DNA of 64,000 nucleotides from CAZJYI01 sp964550025 (GCA_964550025.1 CAZJYI010000030.1:23994-87993); one strand, 5' to 3'; counted from the first letter of the stretch, positions 33,720 to 42,876 are shown. A program made the numbers and translations. The notes: generated from the letters alone by a model not told the origin.

Positions 33720-34763
33720 CTATGTCCCGTGTCTGTAGACGACGGAACCCATGGCGCGCAGCAACGGCACGGGTAGCATCCGGATGAGGACGCCGTGCCA
33801 TCCGGACGTTCGATCCCTGCTTCTGACAAAGGCCCGTGCCGCCATGTTGTACCGGTAGTAGGATACCTCGAATTCGCGCGCGCCGAAACTCCTTTTGAAC
33901 TGTTGCAGGCCGGTGTTGCCCGGCGATGTTCTCCCGAAGCACATTGAGGTGAAGCCGTCGTCGGCGTATGAACGGATGGCGTGCCACATGACCAGGTTGT
34001 TGGGACGCATGGGGTGCGATGCCCTGAGGGAGGCAGCGTACTTGAGCATGGCGCTCTGTCCAAAGTGCAGGAAAACACCTCCGGCAATCGCCTTTCCGTC
34101 GTGCCTCGCCAGCACAAGCCGTCCCCTGCCGGCCTCTAGAATCTGCTTCTGTATGCCGTGAAAGAACCGCGGCGGTTGGGGTGGGAGACCGTGCCGGCGG
34201 CGCGTCCGGCAGTGCAGGCGGTAGTAGGTCTCCATGGCCGCCGGGTCGCTCGCCGCCTCTGTTTGGACGTCGCACTTCTCAGCCTTCCGGATGGCCGTGC
34301 GCACCTCCTGTTTGAAACGGTCGAACACCTCCGAGCCGCCCCCGGTGAGATCCAGGCGGTGCGACCGGTAGGCAACGGCCGGCAGCGCGTCGGGGATGCC
34401 CAGGGAGCCGGTTCTGAACTCGGCGTATTTCCACCCGCGCTCGGCGCCGAACCGCGCAACCGCGTCCAGCAGTTCCTGGCCGGTTTCGCCGTCGGGCGGG
34501 ATGATGCCGCAGAAATCCGAATAGGGGAGGGACACGCCGCGGCGGCCCGTGATCGGGGACGACGCCTCCATGAATGCCGCCAGCGCCGAAAGCCGGTCTC
34601 CCGTGTCGCGGCGCACGAAGTAGTTCGGCGTGAACCCGTATGTTTCGTGCAGAACGGCGGCCCATTCCCGGGAGTGGAAGACACAGTGACCGGGGCATTC
34701 CAGTACCCGTTCGTTCCAGTCGGGCACCTCCAGCGGGTTCGTTATTTCGAAAGCAGTACTCAT
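33720..34763 (-). CDS. FemAB-like GNAT-superfamily acyltransferase (PEP-CTERM/exosortase-associated type)
   Basis: 347 residues from MSTAFEITNPLEVP at 34763. It has the FemAB-related pattern of exosortase loci: HSREWAAVLHETYGF, LPYSDFCGI, VRTAIRKAEKCDVQ, FHGIQKQILEAGRGRLVLA and PMRPNNLVMWHAIRSYADDG, with CFGRTSPGNTGLQQFKRSFG as the closing block. It would attach an acyl or aminoacyl group to a sugar or peptide in the cytoplasm. It lies between the Wza-like and Wzc-like genes. Substrate unknown. Confidence 0.82.
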   Translation of the reverse strand: MSTAFEITNPLEVPDWNERVLECPGHCVFHSREWAAVLHETYGFTPNYFVRRDTGDRLSALAAFMEASSPITGRRGVSLPYSDFCGIIPPDGETGQELLDAVARFGAERGWKYAEFRTGSLGIPDALPAVAYRSHRLDLTGGGSEVFDRFKQEVRTAIRKAEKCDVQTEAASDPAAMETYYRLHCRTRRRHGLPPQPPRFFHGIQKQILEAGRGRLVLARHDGKAIAGGVFLHFGQSAMLKYAASLRASHPMRPNNLVMWHAIRSYADDGFTSMCFGRTSPGNTGLQQFKRSFGAREFEVSYYRYNMAARAFVRSRDRTSGWHGVLIRMLPVPLLRAMGSVVYRHGT

Positions 34764-34786
34764 GTCGCGGGCCTGAGTGAGAAGGC

Positions 34787-35509
34787 CTAGAACGAGTAGA
34801 ACAGGTCTCCCGACGAGCTGACGCCTACGCCGAGGCGGGGCATGATGCGGTTGACGTGCTGCTCGACCCACTGGTTCACCTTGGCGATGCGGGTCCTGGG
34901 AACATACACAATGTCGAACGGTTGCAGGTAGAAGACGGGGACTTCCTCGCCTCTCAGGGCCGGCTTGAGATCCAGCTTGAACCCCTTGCGTTTTCCGTCC
35001 CTGTGCCGGATCACCACGACGCTGCACATCTTGGCCTCGGTTTCGAAGAAGCCGCCCGCCTCAACGATGGCGTCCAGCGCGGTGATGGGGTAGGAGGCAA
35101 CGACGCGCCCCGGCACGTTGACGGCGCCTGCCACAAACACGGGTGCCATCGATCGTACGACGACGGATGTCTCCTTCACCTGCAGATGCCGGGAGTAGAG
35201 CTCCGTGATCTCCTTTTGCAGGCCTTCCACCGTTTTGCCGGCGGCCTCGTAGTCGCCGATCAGCCCGAGGGTGATCTTGCCGTCGCGCCGGATCGGCTGG
35301 CTCGTGTTCAGGTCGGGGGCCCCGAGACAGACGATCTCCAGCTCGTCACCCGCCGAGAGCATCATTGTGCCGGGGCGGTGCGAGTGCTCCTCAGGCCGCC
35401 AACGGCGCGCACCCGTGGAAAGGCAGCCGCCGAGGAACAGAGGCGGGATGAGCAGGAGCAAAAGTACCGAGGTGAGAGAGACAACCCGACTGGTCTGGTA
35501 AGAGCGCAT
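34787..35509 (-). CDS. Wza-like polysaccharide export lipoprotein
   Basis: 240 residues. The lipobox LFLGGC places the lipid-bearing Cys29. The polysaccharide-export domain follows (LSAGDELEIVCLGAPDLN, IRRDGKITLGLIGDYEAAG), then one SLBB-like domain (VFVAGAVNVPGRVVASYPIT, ALDAIVEAGGF) and YLQPFDIVYVPRTRIAKVNQ. It is shorter than Wza and lacks the C-terminal amphipathic helix, as is common in the exosortase-linked type. It forms the periplasmic to outer-membrane conduit with the Wzc-like protein. Confidence 0.88.
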   Translation of the reverse strand: MRSYQTSRVVSLTSVLLLLLIPPLFLGGCLSTGARRWRPEEHSHRPGTMMLSAGDELEIVCLGAPDLNTSQPIRRDGKITLGLIGDYEAAGKTVEGLQKEITELYSRHLQVKETSVVVRSMAPVFVAGAVNVPGRVVASYPITALDAIVEAGGFFETEAKMCSVVVIRHRDGKRKGFKLDLKPALRGEEVPVFYLQPFDIVYVPRTRIAKVNQWVEQHVNRIMPRLGVGVSSSGDLFYSF

Positions 35510-35577
35510 GGCACATGGTCCTTTCTTGTTCTGGGTGCGCCAGATAGCGGTTCACTTGTTCCTGTTGTGGAAAGCCA

Positions 35578-35677
35578 GTAGCCCGTCCGCCATGGGCGGA
35601 AACGCGGGCCTCCCCCTGACGATACGCTTTCGCGTCCGTTCCAGCCCGCTTCCGTCCGGCCACGGGCGGAGGGCTAC
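35578..35677. repeat. Dispersed palindromic element (GTAGCCC family), full copy
   Basis: 100 bp with GTAGCCC at the left end and GGGCTAC at the right. Internal hairpins are CCGCCATGGGCGG and CCGGCCACGGGCGG-like. Its left arm agrees with the right arm of the 31292 element read on the other strand, and with the single arm at 50668. Confidence 0.75.
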
Positions 35678-35868
35678 ATGAGAGCGCACGCAACCGCTTC
35701 CCGCAGCAGGAACTAGCTTGCAGACTCCGTCCCCGTCAATTATGCAGAACACAATTGACCTCTCCCCTCGCCCCGGAGACCCATCATGGCGGAAACGCTA
35801 TCAACGGCGGCGTGGGAAGTAAAGTGTAGAGTGGGAGAGGGAAGTGGCGGGTGGCGGGTGAAAAGAAG

Positions 35869-35891
35869 AAGCGCCCCGTTGAGGGGCGCTT
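35869..35891 (-). terminator. Rho-independent terminator after the CTERM gene
   Basis: On the minus strand AAGCGCCCC-TCAAC-GGGGCGCTT forms a perfect nine-bp stem with a five-base loop, followed by CTTCTTTTC. It starts 27 bases after the stop of the VPDxG-CTERM gene, so that gene is probably transcribed alone. Confidence 0.85.
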
Positions 35892-35918
35892 CACTTCGTC
35901 GTCAGGTTGGTAGCCGAC

Positions 35919-36590
35919 CTACTTGCGGCGCTGCATCCAGCCCGCCAGTCCGAGGGAGCTGAGCGCGATGGTCAGCAGCATCCAAGTTGAACCCAGGTCC
36001 GGCACCGCCGTCGGTGGCTTGTTGAAGTATGTCTCGCTACTGCCGTCCGGGAGCCGCTGGGCACGGACCGCGATGCGCCATTCCTCATTCTCGAGCTCGT
36101 CGATGATGTCGTCGTACGAGTAACCATCGGTCAGATCGAAGGTCAGACCGACATATTCACCGGGATCGATGCCGGCGGGCGCATAGCTCGGATCCGCTCG
36201 GAACTCCGTGGCATTCCTGCCCCAGCCATAGCGCCAGGAGCCGGGAGGCCTGCGGAGTCTGCCCGTGACCTGGTCGTAGTCCACGTTGCCCGACCCGCCG
36301 TTGTTGTCGATGTCGGCCATACTCTGAAGAGGAGGACTCGCCCCGTCTTCAAAGTAGATGTCGGTGAACGTGGCCTGTATCGGACCATCGTTGGAGAACG
36401 TGAACAGCACCTGGTCGCCCACGTCGGAAATCTCCAGGTGAAGCTGCTCGCCGACCTCGTTGCCCAAAGGGCTGTTGCGCGTGATCCTGAAGAAGTCCAG
36501 CGAGTATGACAGCGCGAACGCGCTTGAACTTGCTATCAGTACGGTGAGGATTGCCAGCGCGGCGGTCTTTGAAAGGCTCCTGCGTCTCAT
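35919..36590 (-). CDS. VPDxG-CTERM surface protein (exosortase substrate)
   Basis: 223 residues. Signal peptide (TAALAILTVLIASSSAFA), a beta-rich middle of about 165 residues with no known family, and a sorting tail in the right order: VPDLGSTWMLL, a hydrophobic helix, then WMQRRK. This is the VPDSG-type variant of PEP-CTERM known from Verrucomicrobia-related bacteria, cut by a matching exosortase. The exosortase is encoded at 40394-41359. GGAGG precedes the ATG. A sigma-54 promoter lies 58-73 bases upstream and a strong terminator follows, so it is an independently switched single gene. Confidence 0.88.
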   Translation of the reverse strand: MRRRSLSKTAALAILTVLIASSSAFALSYSLDFFRITRNSPLGNEVGEQLHLEISDVGDQVLFTFSNDGPIQATFTDIYFEDGASPPLQSMADIDNNGGSGNVDYDQVTGRLRRPPGSWRYGWGRNATEFRADPSYAPAGIDPGEYVGLTFDLTDGYSYDDIIDELENEEWRIAVRAQRLPDGSSETYFNKPPTAVPDLGSTWMLLTIALSSLGLAGWMQRRK

Positions 36591-36647
36591 TGTCTTACCT
36601 CCTACAGTAGTCTGCTACGAAAATCTACTCCATCGGCGCTCAATAGT

Positions 36648-36663
36648 AGCAGAGAACGTGCCA
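36648..36663 (-). promoter_or_regulatory. Sigma-54 promoter of the VPDxG-CTERM gene
   Basis: On the minus strand the sequence is TGGCACG-TTCT-CTGCT, against the consensus TGGCACG-N4-TTGCT: the -24 GG and -12 GC are both present with correct spacing and only one consensus base differs. Transcription would start near 36637, giving a leader of about 47 bases before the ATG. The window encodes a sigma-54 activator, PrsR, in the same locus. Confidence 0.8.
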
Positions 36664-36692
36664 GATAGTGCGCGGAGAGCGCAGGCGGTTTG

Positions 36693-36722
36693 TATCACAT
36701 TGATATGCAAAGAGATATCTCT
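36693..36722. promoter_or_regulatory. Two adjacent dyads upstream of the sigma-54 promoter (candidate activator sites)
   Basis: TATCA-CAT-TGATA at 36693-36705 and the perfect 12-bp palindrome AGAGATATCTCT at 36711-36722. They lie about 30-75 bases upstream of the -24 element on the minus strand, in an A/T-rich patch. Position and symmetry fit binding sites for an NtrC-type activator such as PrsR; no second promoter was found to compare. Confidence 0.45.
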
Positions 36723-36826
36723 CTGCCTTGTTTGGGCGCCCAACGTGCCCCCGAAACCACAACGGGATGAAAGTGTAAGGTTTTCCGACGGTTGCGCCCG
36801 AAGAGGGCGGGCAGGCAGGCGACCTG

Positions 36827-37142
36827 TGTCGGGCTTTCAGCCCTCGGATGTGTGATATAGCGGCTGTACCCCGGCCCTCGCGGGCCGGGCTGGCCTCTGG
36901 CGGCCCTTAGGGCCTCGGGAAGCGTCTTCCGGCCAAGGGCTGAAAGCCCGACATGGACCAGCCCAGGGCGTCAGGCCCTGGGGGATGAGATGATCAAAGA
37001 GGGACCCCGACCGGCCGTTGGCCCTCCGGTGGTTGGCGCGTGCGTGACCAAGGGCTGAAAGCCCGACATAGACCAGCCCAGGGCGTCAAGCCCTGGGGGA
37101 TGAGATGATGAAAGAGGGACCCCAAGGGCTGAAAGCCCGACA
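36827..37142. repeat. Block of palindromic repeats with a 76-bp direct duplication
   Basis: A 76-bp unit at 36933-37008 recurs at 37048-37123 with three differences; a third partial copy starts at 37122, and the first 21 bases recur inverted at 36827-36847. Each unit holds GGGCT-GAA-AGCCC and CCCAGGGC-GTCAG-GCCCTGGG hairpins. A separate perfect hairpin CCGGCCC-TCGC-GGGCCGG lies at 36871-36888. The block fills most of the gap between prsT and the CTERM promoter region, and probably stops transcription from the prsT operon. Confidence 0.8.
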
Positions 37143-37164
37143 CAAGACCTCGTTGGTCCGCTGC

Positions 37165-40100
37165 CTACCGCAACGTTTCCAGCAGGCGTTTTGCGTCCTT
37201 TGCCGCGGCGAAGTCCGGGTCCTGCTGCAGCGCCTGTTCCAGATAGCGCCTGGCGGCCGCGCTGTTGCCTTGCTCCTGCTCGCAGCAACCGAGCCGGTAG
37301 AGCGTGTCCGCAGAGGCGTTCCCCGCTGTCACGCGTTCACGAAGGAGAGACGCCGCCCACTCGTGATTGCCGCGCTTCTGCATGACCGTCCCCAGGACAC
37401 GCGCGACCTCGGGGTCCGAAGGCAGCAACGCTCTTGCCTGTCTGGCGAGCTTCTCAGCCTCGCCCAATGTGGCGCCGTCATCGACGAGAAGAGATGCCAG
37501 ACCGGTCAGTGCCGGCGCGAGATCCGCGTGCCGCTCGAGAATTCGCCGGTAGGACGCGATTGCCTCCGTTTTCTTTCCGGTCTTGCTCCGGATGACGGCG
37601 GACGCGAGGAGCGCCGTGGCGTCATCCGGCGTGTCACGCAGTGCGGTCCGCACCGCGGTCAAAGCGTCCTGGCTCGTGTCTTCTCGCCGGATGATGTCCA
37701 CGAGCTGCTGAAAGCGCTTTGCCTGCGGGGCGTCGGGGAAGTCCCGGCCGAGGGCGAGGGCTCGCGCAACCGCTTGCGCGGCCGCGGCCGTTCGTCCGTT
37801 CATGAAGAGCACCAGGCTGTAGCGGTATTGGACGCGCGGATCGTCTGCCAGTTTCCCGGCACTGTCCTGGAGGAGGCTCAGCGCCCACGTCGTGTCTCCG
37901 CGACGGTATGCCATCCAGGCCAGCTCAGCGGCCGCGCGCGGATCGCCGGGGGCCCGGTCCCTGGCCTGCTTTGCCAGTGCCATTGCGCGGTCGGGGTTGT
38001 CGAGCCGCTCGGCGTAGAGCTTTGCGAGTCGCTGAATGGCGCTCAAATGGGTTGAACTTGCCGCCAATACCTGTTCATAGAGCTTGGCAGCCTCCTGCCA
38101 TTGCTGCACATTCTCGCGCGCAATGGCCAACCGCACGATCACGGCCGGCTCGGAGGGCATGGCCTCGGCGGCCTGGGCCAGGGCCGCGAGTGTCCGTTGT
38201 CCGCCTTCGCCTCCCGCGCCGATGACCTGGGGGTCGATCCCGAGGACCGACAGGAGGACGGTGGCGTGCTTGGCCCCATCGAAGGTCTTGCTGACAGAAA
38301 GTGCCTTCTGGAGGGATTGTCGGGCGGCCGTTTCGTCGCCCAGCCGGGATTGGGTCACACCGAGATGGTACTGAATCTCCGGCTGGTCGGCGGCCTGGCC
38401 GGCGCTTTCCTTCAGCAGGCTGAGTGCCCAGGGATAGTCGCCCTTTTGGCATAGGATCCAGCCCAACGTATCGGCGATGAACGGGTCGCTCGGCAGGGCT
38501 TCCCTGGCTTGCCGTGCCAGCCTGGCGGCGGCGTCGACGCGGCCCTGGCGGCCGTAGAGGCAGGCGAGCTCGTTGGCCGCGGGGGCGAAGCCCGGGCGCT
38601 GCTTCAGCAGTTGCTCGTATAGCTTTGCCGCTCGCGCGGTGTTGCCCGCCTTTGCGTGGAGCGAGGCCGCCAGCATGCGCACGGAAACGTCTTCCGGCCT
38701 GTATTTGAGGGCTTCCTCCAGCTTGGCCAGGGCCGCCTCGCGTTTGTTCTGCCCCTCGTACACCTCGGTGAGAAGTACATAGGGGCCGGGAAGCGCAGGG
38801 GCCAGCTCCGTTGCCTTGAGCAGCGGTGTCTCGGCTTCCTGCAGTCTGTCGCAGTGGAGCAATGCCCGGCCCAGAAGATAGTGCAGACCGGCAATGTCCG
38901 CATGGCCGGCAATGTGTTTCCGAATGCGGGCAAGCGCCGGCTCGGCCTGGCCGGCTTTCAGGTCCATGGTGGTGAGCTTGGCAAGTGCCTCAACGTGTCC
39001 CGGGGCGAGGCCGAGGGTCTGGTTGAAAGCGGTGCGTGCTTCGGCCGTCTGGTCCGCCGCCAGGTACGCGTGTCCGAGAAGGTAGCGAGCCCGAGCGTGT
39101 TTGGGCAGGCGGGCAGCCATTCGGCGCAGCAATGCCACGGCCTCTTGTGCGCGGTCGGCGTCGAGGTAGGCCGCCGCCAGCAGGGAGAACGCGGCATCGA
39201 CGGGAGGGTCCCGCTGCGTCAGCGGCGCCAGGGTTTTCTCGGCGGTGGTCAAGTTGCCCACGCGGAGATGTGCTTGTGCGAGCAGGAGAGACGCCGCCGT
39301 GTCGGCGGGGTCGCGTTCGAGCGCGTCCGACAGCACGGTGATGGCGCGTTGCGGGCTTCGCTTCCACAGGAGAGCCCTTGCGAGGGCGTGTCGCAGGTCG
39401 CGGGCCATGGGGAAGCGGGCCGCCAGTCGTTCGTAGACGGCGACCGCCTGTGCTGTCTTGCCCCGGGCCATTTCCGTATCCGCAAGCAGAAGCTGGGCCT
39501 GGACGTGCCCGGGCTGACGGGCCAGCACTCGGAGGAGATGTCCGTGGCAGGCGTCGAAATCATGCCCGTCGAACGCCAGTCGCGCGAGCGCGTGGCATGC
39601 GGAGACGTAGCCGGGGTCTTCCTTGACTGCCGCCTCCAGGATCTGTTTTGCGGCTGCCTTGTCGCCTTGCGCCGCTTTGAACCCGGCCCAGGCGACGGCC
39701 GCGGGCGAGGCCTTCGGCGACAGGGTGGCGGCGCGCTCGAGCGCCTCCGTTGCCGTTGCTCGGTCATTCCTGTCCTCCGCCACCTTCGCCAGTCCGAGAT
39801 AGGCTTCAACCGCCCTGCTGTCAAGCTGCATGGCCCGGGTGAACGCCTGTGCCGCGGCATCGGGGTCCGCGCGTCGCAGGTGCAGGTTGCCCGCTATGGC
39901 GTGGTAGGTCGCATTGCCGTCCAGCCGCGTCGCAAGAGCGGTGGTGAGACGGAGCGCCTCCGCGAGTTCGTCGGCTCCGCGTGACGCGTCGAGCAGGAGC
40001 CGAAGCGCGTTGAGGCTGGCTGCATCGGTTGCCAGGCAGGCCGACGCCTGTCCCCGCGCTTCCGCGACGTCCCCCCCCGCGAGGTAGATGCGCCCCAGCG

Positions 40101-40413
40101 CGATGCGGGCTTCCGTACCGGTGGGACGGAGCTCGACGATCTTGGACAGGAACGGTAGAGCGCGGCGGTAGTCCTCCAGTGCGTAGTAGCTCAAGCCGAG
40201 AGCGCGAATGGCTTCGGCGTGCAGCTTGTCGAGTCTCAGCACGTTCGCGTACTCGATGATCGCTTCTTCGTAGCGTTGATTCTCGAAGTGTTCCGCCCCA
40301 TTGACCGCGTGGCGGTCGATTTTCGACTTCCGCGAACAGCTCGCCAGAACCAGGCACGCCACCAGACCGATGCGGGTAGCTGCCGACACTCGTCTACGCT
40401 TCTGCCTCACCAT
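37165..40413 (-). CDS. prsT: PEP-CTERM-system TPR-repeat lipoprotein PrsT
   Basis: 1082 residues. The lipobox LVLASC places the modified Cys26 after a basic start. The rest is tetratricopeptide repeats from end to end, with units such as AEAIRALGLSYYALEDYRRA and HAEAIRALG-type helices, and the sequence KAVALLRRMAARLPKHARA-like later. Length, lipobox and place next to an exosortase match the PrsT family (putative PEP-CTERM system TPR lipoprotein), thought to scaffold export or assembly in the periplasm. GAGGAG precedes the ATG, which overlaps the exosortase stop by 20 bases. Confidence 0.88.
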   Translation of the reverse strand: MVRQKRRRVSAATRIGLVACLVLASCSRKSKIDRHAVNGAEHFENQRYEEAIIEYANVLRLDKLHAEAIRALGLSYYALEDYRRALPFLSKIVELRPTGTEARIALGRIYLAGGDVAEARGQASACLATDAASLNALRLLLDASRGADELAEALRLTTALATRLDGNATYHAIAGNLHLRRADPDAAAQAFTRAMQLDSRAVEAYLGLAKVAEDRNDRATATEALERAATLSPKASPAAVAWAGFKAAQGDKAAAKQILEAAVKEDPGYVSACHALARLAFDGHDFDACHGHLLRVLARQPGHVQAQLLLADTEMARGKTAQAVAVYERLAARFPMARDLRHALARALLWKRSPQRAITVLSDALERDPADTAASLLLAQAHLRVGNLTTAEKTLAPLTQRDPPVDAAFSLLAAAYLDADRAQEAVALLRRMAARLPKHARARYLLGHAYLAADQTAEARTAFNQTLGLAPGHVEALAKLTTMDLKAGQAEPALARIRKHIAGHADIAGLHYLLGRALLHCDRLQEAETPLLKATELAPALPGPYVLLTEVYEGQNKREAALAKLEEALKYRPEDVSVRMLAASLHAKAGNTARAAKLYEQLLKQRPGFAPAANELACLYGRQGRVDAAARLARQAREALPSDPFIADTLGWILCQKGDYPWALSLLKESAGQAADQPEIQYHLGVTQSRLGDETAARQSLQKALSVSKTFDGAKHATVLLSVLGIDPQVIGAGGEGGQRTLAALAQAAEAMPSEPAVIVRLAIARENVQQWQEAAKLYEQVLAASSTHLSAIQRLAKLYAERLDNPDRAMALAKQARDRAPGDPRAAAELAWMAYRRGDTTWALSLLQDSAGKLADDPRVQYRYSLVLFMNGRTAAAAQAVARALALGRDFPDAPQAKRFQQLVDIIRREDTSQDALTAVRTALRDTPDDATALLASAVIRSKTGKKTEAIASYRRILERHADLAPALTGLASLLVDDGATLGEAEKLARQARALLPSDPEVARVLGTVMQKRGNHEWAASLLRERVTAGNASADTLYRLGCCEQEQGNSAAARRYLEQALQQDPDFAAAKDAKRLLETLR

Positions 40414-41359
40414 GCTTCTCCTCTTTGGTTGTAGGCGCGCCGTCCCCGTTTCCGGCCGGAGGCTCGGACGGCTTCGGTCGTTCGGATCTGATGAGCAATA
40501 TGAGAACCAGGAAAAAGGGCGCCAGGGACATGACGAAGAAGGGTGGTCCGCCGTGACGGTGAAGGGCGCCCTCGATCGCGTCGGGATTCACGCGGAGCGT
40601 GGTGAGGGTGATAACGAGCACGCGTAGCGCGTTGCGCAGGGCCGCTATCGGGAAGACGACCAGAACGAGGATCGTGCGTCGCCAGGGAGCTCGCAGGTAG
40701 AGGTTGCCTGCCAGGAGGCTGACGATCAGCAGGACCAGCGTGGAGCGGATGCCGCTGCAGGCCTCGGCGATTTCCACAGTCAGTCCGGGCATCGTGTACA
40801 CCATGCCGGTCTGCAGGAACGGGGTTCCGCTCAGGCGCAGCATGGGAGTGAAAAACAGGCGCGTTCCCTGCTGGAGTGCGGCGTTCAATCCCGCTTCTAC
40901 CAGCGACGGCATGGGAATGAGGAAGAGCAGGAAGCTCACGGGGAACAGGAGGCGTTTGGTTGCCCTGGCGCCCAACCAGAGTGCGAATCCCGCCCATACG
41001 CAGAGCACGAACGCGAGCATTTCCATGGCCAGTTCGTCGTTCTCGGGCAGTACCCACGACGCCGCGCCGATCGCGTGCCGAATGGCGAGAACAGCAACGG
41101 CCGCGGCGAGCAGCATGGCCGCCGGGACGAACGACAGTGCCAGGTTGGACATGAACTCCTGCCGTCGCCGGTACACGAGATAGGCCGTTATGAAGGGGAT
41201 CATGACAACATAGGAGTAGATCTCGCCGTCTATCCCGAAGTGCACCATGTGTGCCAGCGAGCGTGCAAACACGAGCCCCGTCACGGCCAGGTAGGCCAGC
41301 AGGGCGTACAGGTGCCCGTGCTCTGTGGGGAGTTCCCTCTTCATGCGGCTGCTTTGCAT
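40394..41359 (-). CDS. Exosortase (VPDSG/PEP-CTERM-type transpeptidase)
   Basis: 321 residues from the ATG at 41359; ATGs at 41344 and 41404 are also open and no ribosome site decides. About eight membrane helices. Catalytic residues are intact: Cys201 in EACSGIRS, Arg242 in ALRNALRV and the His of ALHRHGG. It cleaves CTERM tails at the membrane and passes the protein on to the envelope. There is no fused or adjacent EpsI (DUF3485) domain, unlike XrtA-type loci; the tail is instead a short Pro/Glu-rich stretch. Its likely substrate is the protein at 35919-36590; others should be scattered in the genome. Confidence 0.9.
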   Translation of the reverse strand: MQSSRMKRELPTEHGHLYALLAYLAVTGLVFARSLAHMVHFGIDGEIYSYVVMIPFITAYLVYRRRQEFMSNLALSFVPAAMLLAAAVAVLAIRHAIGAASWVLPENDELAMEMLAFVLCVWAGFALWLGARATKRLLFPVSFLLFLIPMPSLVEAGLNAALQQGTRLFFTPMLRLSGTPFLQTGMVYTMPGLTVEIAEACSGIRSTLVLLIVSLLAGNLYLRAPWRRTILVLVVFPIAALRNALRVLVITLTTLRVNPDAIEGALHRHGGPPFFVMSLAPFFLVLILLIRSERPKPSEPPAGNGDGAPTTKEEKHGEAEA

Positions 41360-41522
41360 TCTGACCGTTTCACTTCCGTGTTCTCTGCGCTGCCGTTCCG
41401 GCATCAACGACTTGCACGCGTCACCAATCCGTGGGCCTTCCCATCCTATCTGCGTTCATCTGCGATCATCTGTGGCTTGACCCACTTTGGCTGCGGTTAT
41501 GTCGCGCCGTGTTCTGCTCCGG

Positions 41523-42875
41523 TCAGGGCTTCTCAATACCGAGTTTCTCCATGAGCTCGTAGAGCGTTGGGCGGCTGATTCCCAGCAGGGACGCGGCCTT
41601 GCTCACGTTACCGCTGTTCCGGCTCAGGGCGCGCGAAACCATGCTCCGGTCCAGTTCCTCGCGTGCTTCGCGCAGGGTCAATCCCTCGTAGTCGTCGGCC
41701 GCGGAACCGATGTCGAGGTCGCCGGGGGCGACGCGCCGGCCCTCCGCCATGATGACGGCACGCTTGATGCGGTTGTCCATCTCGCGCACGTTGCCGGGCC
41801 ACGCATATTGCTGCAGGGCCTTCAGCGCTTTCGGGGCGAACCCGGTGACCTTGTCGTTCACTTCGGGTGCATAGCGTTTCAGCAGGGCTTTGGCCAGCAG
41901 CGGGATGTCGCCCTGCCGGTCGCGCAGGGGGGGCATTCGCAGGACGACCACGGCCAGCCGGTAGTACAGGTCCTCCCGGAACCGGTCCGCCCGCATGGCC
42001 TGCCGGATGTCGATGTTGGTGGCCGCGACAATCCGCGTGTCGATGCGGATCGGCGTGCGCCCGCCCACGCGTTCGATGCATTGCTCCTGCAGAAAGCGCA
42101 GCAGTTTGACCTGGAGCGACGGCGGCAGTTCCCCGATTTCGTCCAGGAAGAGTGTTCCGCCGTCGGCGGCCTCGATTCGCCCCTGCCGCCGCACGTGCGC
42201 CCCGGTGAACGCGCCCTTCTCGTGGCCGAACAGTTCGCTCTCCAACAGGGGCTCCGGGATGGCCGCGCAGTTGATGGTTGCGAAGGGGCCCTCGCTGCGC
42301 CGGCTCCTGCGATGGATGGCCAATGCCGCCATCTCTTTGCCCGTGCCGCTTTCGCCGAGTATCAGGACCGGCACGTCGGTCGTGGCGACTTTGCGGATGG
42401 CGGCAAAGACCTCCTGGATCTGCGGGCTGGCACCCAGCATCCCCTCGAACCCCTCGTCCGCGGCGCCCTGCTGCAGGCGGTGGTACTCCCGTTCGAGGTG
42501 CGAAACGTGGAAAGCGCGTTTGAGGATGATCTGCAGTTCGTCGGTGTCGATCGGTTTGCAGAGAAAGTCGTAGGCCCCTTCGCCGATGGCCCTGAGCGCG
42601 TTTTCCTTTTCCGACTGGCCCGTAATCACGATGATCTTGGCGAAGCGGTCGTGTCCAATGAGTTCGCCGAGAGCTCGGAAACCCTCCGATGTATCGTTGG
42701 GGTGGGGGGGCAGGCCGAGATCGAGCAGGATGACGTCGGTGCGGTCCGCCGACGCGGCGTGCAGGGCCGATGCGCGGTCTTCGGCGAGCCGTACCTCGTA
42801 GTCGTCCACGAGCGCCCACTTCATCTGGGTGCGAATGTTCTCGTCGTCATCGACGATCAGGAGTGTTGGCTTCAC
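41523..42875 (-). CDS. prsR: Sigma-54-dependent response regulator PrsR
   Basis: 450 residues from a GTG at 42875, two bases after the prsK stop and with GGAG six bases upstream. Receiver domain with acidic pocket IVDDDEN and phospho-acceptor Asp52 (LLDLGLPP). The AAA+ domain has Walker A GESGTGKE, the sigma-54 contact loop GAFTGA and Walker B GGTLFLDEIG. The Fis-type helix-turn-helix at the end reads GNVSKAASLLGISRPTLYEL. This is the PEP-CTERM-system regulator PrsR. The near-consensus sigma-54 promoter at 36648 is its obvious target. Confidence 0.92.
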   Translation of the reverse strand: MKPTLLIVDDDENIRTQMKWALVDDYEVRLAEDRASALHAASADRTDVILLDLGLPPHPNDTSEGFRALGELIGHDRFAKIIVITGQSEKENALRAIGEGAYDFLCKPIDTDELQIILKRAFHVSHLEREYHRLQQGAADEGFEGMLGASPQIQEVFAAIRKVATTDVPVLILGESGTGKEMAALAIHRRSRRSEGPFATINCAAIPEPLLESELFGHEKGAFTGAHVRRQGRIEAADGGTLFLDEIGELPPSLQVKLLRFLQEQCIERVGGRTPIRIDTRIVAATNIDIRQAMRADRFREDLYYRLAVVVLRMPPLRDRQGDIPLLAKALLKRYAPEVNDKVTGFAPKALKALQQYAWPGNVREMDNRIKRAVIMAEGRRVAPGDLDIGSAADDYEGLTLREAREELDRSMVSRALSRNSGNVSKAASLLGISRPTLYELMEKLGIEKP

Positions 42876-42876
42876 T

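Larger units (their letters stand above)
35510..35918. other. Intergenic region between CTERM gene and export operon
   Basis: 409 bases without a gene. From the CTERM side it holds a Rho-independent terminator (35869-35891), a short heptamer run (AGTGGCG then GGTGGCG at 35843-35856), an A/T-richer segment around 35735-35840 that is the best place for the export-operon promoter, and the palindromic element at 35578-35677. No sigma-54 site was found here. Confidence 0.55.
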
